Notes under the pieces: model-generated | The model's input: the letters and a program-made list of their open reading frames with translations, nothing else | What the model was told of the DNA's origin: nothing | Database searches by the model: none | Shown: positions 62,661 through 64,000 of the stretch, piece by piece | How positions within the stretch are numbered: the first letter of the stretch is position 1 | Layout of the letters: each line of letters begins with the position of its first letter | Made by a program: the position numbers and the translations under genes | Source of the DNA: an uncultured Pelagibacteraceae bacterium | GTDB taxonomy: Bacteria > Pseudomonadota > Alphaproteobacteria > Pelagibacterales > Pelagibacteraceae | Direction: 5' to 3' | DNA length: 64,000 nt | Assembly (NCBI GenBank): GCA_902552345.1 | Contig: CACDGO010000001.1 | Coordinates: forward strand, 186,001 to 250,000

Positions 62661-63310
62661 ATAAACGACTTTTCATCGCCTTAACCCTAATATTACTTTT
62701 AACTACGTATAAATTAGGAAATGAAATAAATCTAAATTTAGGAGTAAAAAAAATAATTATAGAGAATAATAATATTTTGAGCGAAAAACAAGTAAAAGAA
62801 GATCTTCTTTTTCTCTATGAAAAAAATTTGTTTTTTTTAAATAACAATTTAATAAAAAAACAAATAGATAAAAATAGCTTAATCGAAAGTTTCAAAATAA
62901 AAAAAATTTATCCTAATACCGTAAAAATTCAAGTATTTGAAAAAGAACCAGTTTTTATTTTACAAAATAAAAAAAAAAGATATTACTTCACAAAAAAAAA
63001 CTTATTAATAAATTATACTAATATTAAAAAATTTGAGGATTTGCCTATTGTTTTTGCTGAAAAAGAGAATTTTGAAAAATTTTATAGTGAGCTAAAAAAA
63101 ATTAAATTTCCAATTAAAATAGTAAAGGCTTTTTATTTCTTTGACTCAAAAAGATGGGACTTGTTAACAGTCAATAATAAAACGATAAAACTACCAATTA
63201 AAGATTATGATATAAGCTTAAAAAATTTTATAAATATTCAAAAAAAAGAAAGTTTTAAAAAATATACAATTTTTGATTATAGAATTACAGATCAACTTAT
63301 TTTAAAATGA
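62657..63310 (+). CDS. ftsQ: FtsQ-like cell division protein
   Basis: N-terminal TM, POTRA-like segment (KIKKIYPNTVKIQVFEKEPVF), position between ddl and ftsA. Confidence 0.85.
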   Translation: MNKRLFIALTLILLLTTYKLGNEINLNLGVKKIIIENNNILSEKQVKEDLLFLYEKNLFFLNNNLIKKQIDKNSLIESFKIKKIYPNTVKIQVFEKEPVFILQNKKKRYYFTKKNLLINYTNIKKFEDLPIVFAEKENFEKFYSELKKIKFPIKIVKAFYFFDSKRWDLLTVNNKTIKLPIKDYDISLKNFINIQKKESFKKYTIFDYRITDQLILK

Positions 63311-63313
63311 TTA

Positions 63314-64000
63314 ATGAAAATAAATTCACCAAAACTTGTTATTGAGATAAATAAATTTGAAATATATATTGCAGTTATCGACGAGACTCTAGAAAATAAA
63401 TTTGATTTAATTTATTCACATAAAACCCCAATTATTGATAATCAGAATAAGATAATTAATTTCGAAACTATTTATAATAATTTAAAAAAAAATTTATTTT
63501 TAGCTGAACAAAAACTAAATTTTATTTTTAAAGAATCCGTGGTTATTATCGACTCTTTTGAAGACTCGCTTATAAATTTTAGTAGTTTTAAAAAGTTAAA
63601 TGGGTCACAGTTAACTAAACAAAACATTACTTATATGATAAATTCCCTTAGATCAAAAATTGATGAAATTGAGATTAACAAGAAAGTAATTCATATTTTT
63701 AACTCTAATTATATTTTAGATAAAAAAAGAACAAATAATTTACCAATTGGTCTTTTTGGAAATTTTTATTCTCAAGAATTAAATTTTATGCTGATAAATT
63801 TAAATTATTATGAAAATTTAGTAAAAATTTTTAAAAAATGTAATCTAAGAATTAAAAAGATTATCTCAAAAAGTTTTGCTGAAGGTGTATATTTGATAAA
63901 TGAAAATTCAAATTTAGATACTTTTTGTCGAGTAGAATTAAATGAAAATTGCTCAAAAATATTTTTTTTTGAGAATTTTTCTCCTAAATTTATTCAGGAA
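63314..64000 (+). CDS. ftsA: FtsA-like cell division protein, truncated by window edge
   Basis: Open frame from ATG 63314 to the end without stop (MKINSPKLVIEINKFEIYIAVIDE...); immediately downstream of ftsQ; not in supplied ORF track. Confidence 0.7.
   Translation, partial: MKINSPKLVIEINKFEIYIAVIDETLENKFDLIYSHKTPIIDNQNKIINFETIYNNLKKNLFLAEQKLNFIFKESVVIIDSFEDSLINFSSFKKLNGSQLTKQNITYMINSLRSKIDEIEINKKVIHIFNSNYILDKKRTNNLPIGLFGNFYSQELNFMLINLNYYENLVKIFKKCNLRIKKIISKSFAEGVYLINENSNLDTFCRVELNENCSKIFFFENFSPKFIQE

Noticed and set aside
1-64000. CRISPR array, transposase, integrase, toxin-antitoxin or phage module
   Set aside because: No regularly spaced repeats and no recognisable mobile-element or defence proteins found; the only DNA methyltransferase is CcrM without a cognate restriction gene nearby.

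Overview
This 64 kb AT-rich window is a gene-dense, streamlined alphaproteobacterial chromosome segment. Compact gene order, Lys/Asn/Ile-rich proteins, a CcrM methylase, and a mutY/DUF721/DsbA block are consistent with a Pelagibacterales (SAR11)-like genome; that assignment is inference. Nearly every ORF is a recognisable housekeeping gene: DNA repair (mutY, uvrB, uvrC, type-4 UDG), GANTC methylation (ccrM), cytochrome bc1 (petABC), carAB, yqeY-dnaG-rpoD, two-component/MarR regulators, mlaA/mlaC, two tRNAs, rnpB, and a long dcw (division and cell wall) cluster that runs off the right edge in ftsA. I saw no CRISPR array, transposon, prophage or clear defence system. Main points worth a second look: (1) a rearranged dcw cluster with ftsZ between mraZ and rsmH; (2) a single-ORF MurE-MurF fusion; (3) three 10-bp-phased TGGGN boxes overlapping a putative mraZ promoter; (4) four GANTC sites in the 78 bp upstream of ccrM; (5) all seven convergent protein-gene junctions overlapping, four of them by exactly 4 nt with interlocked stop codons; (6) the divergent DUF721/mutY pair starting inside one ATGCAT palindrome; (7) a CAU-anticodon tRNA that looks like tRNA-Ile2 rather than tRNA-Met; (8) a two-gene membrane-protein/methyltransferase cassette next to that tRNA, the most accessory-looking part of the window; (9) an ELM1-family/2OG-oxygenase overlapping pair. 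No wholly new system can be claimed from sequence reading alone.
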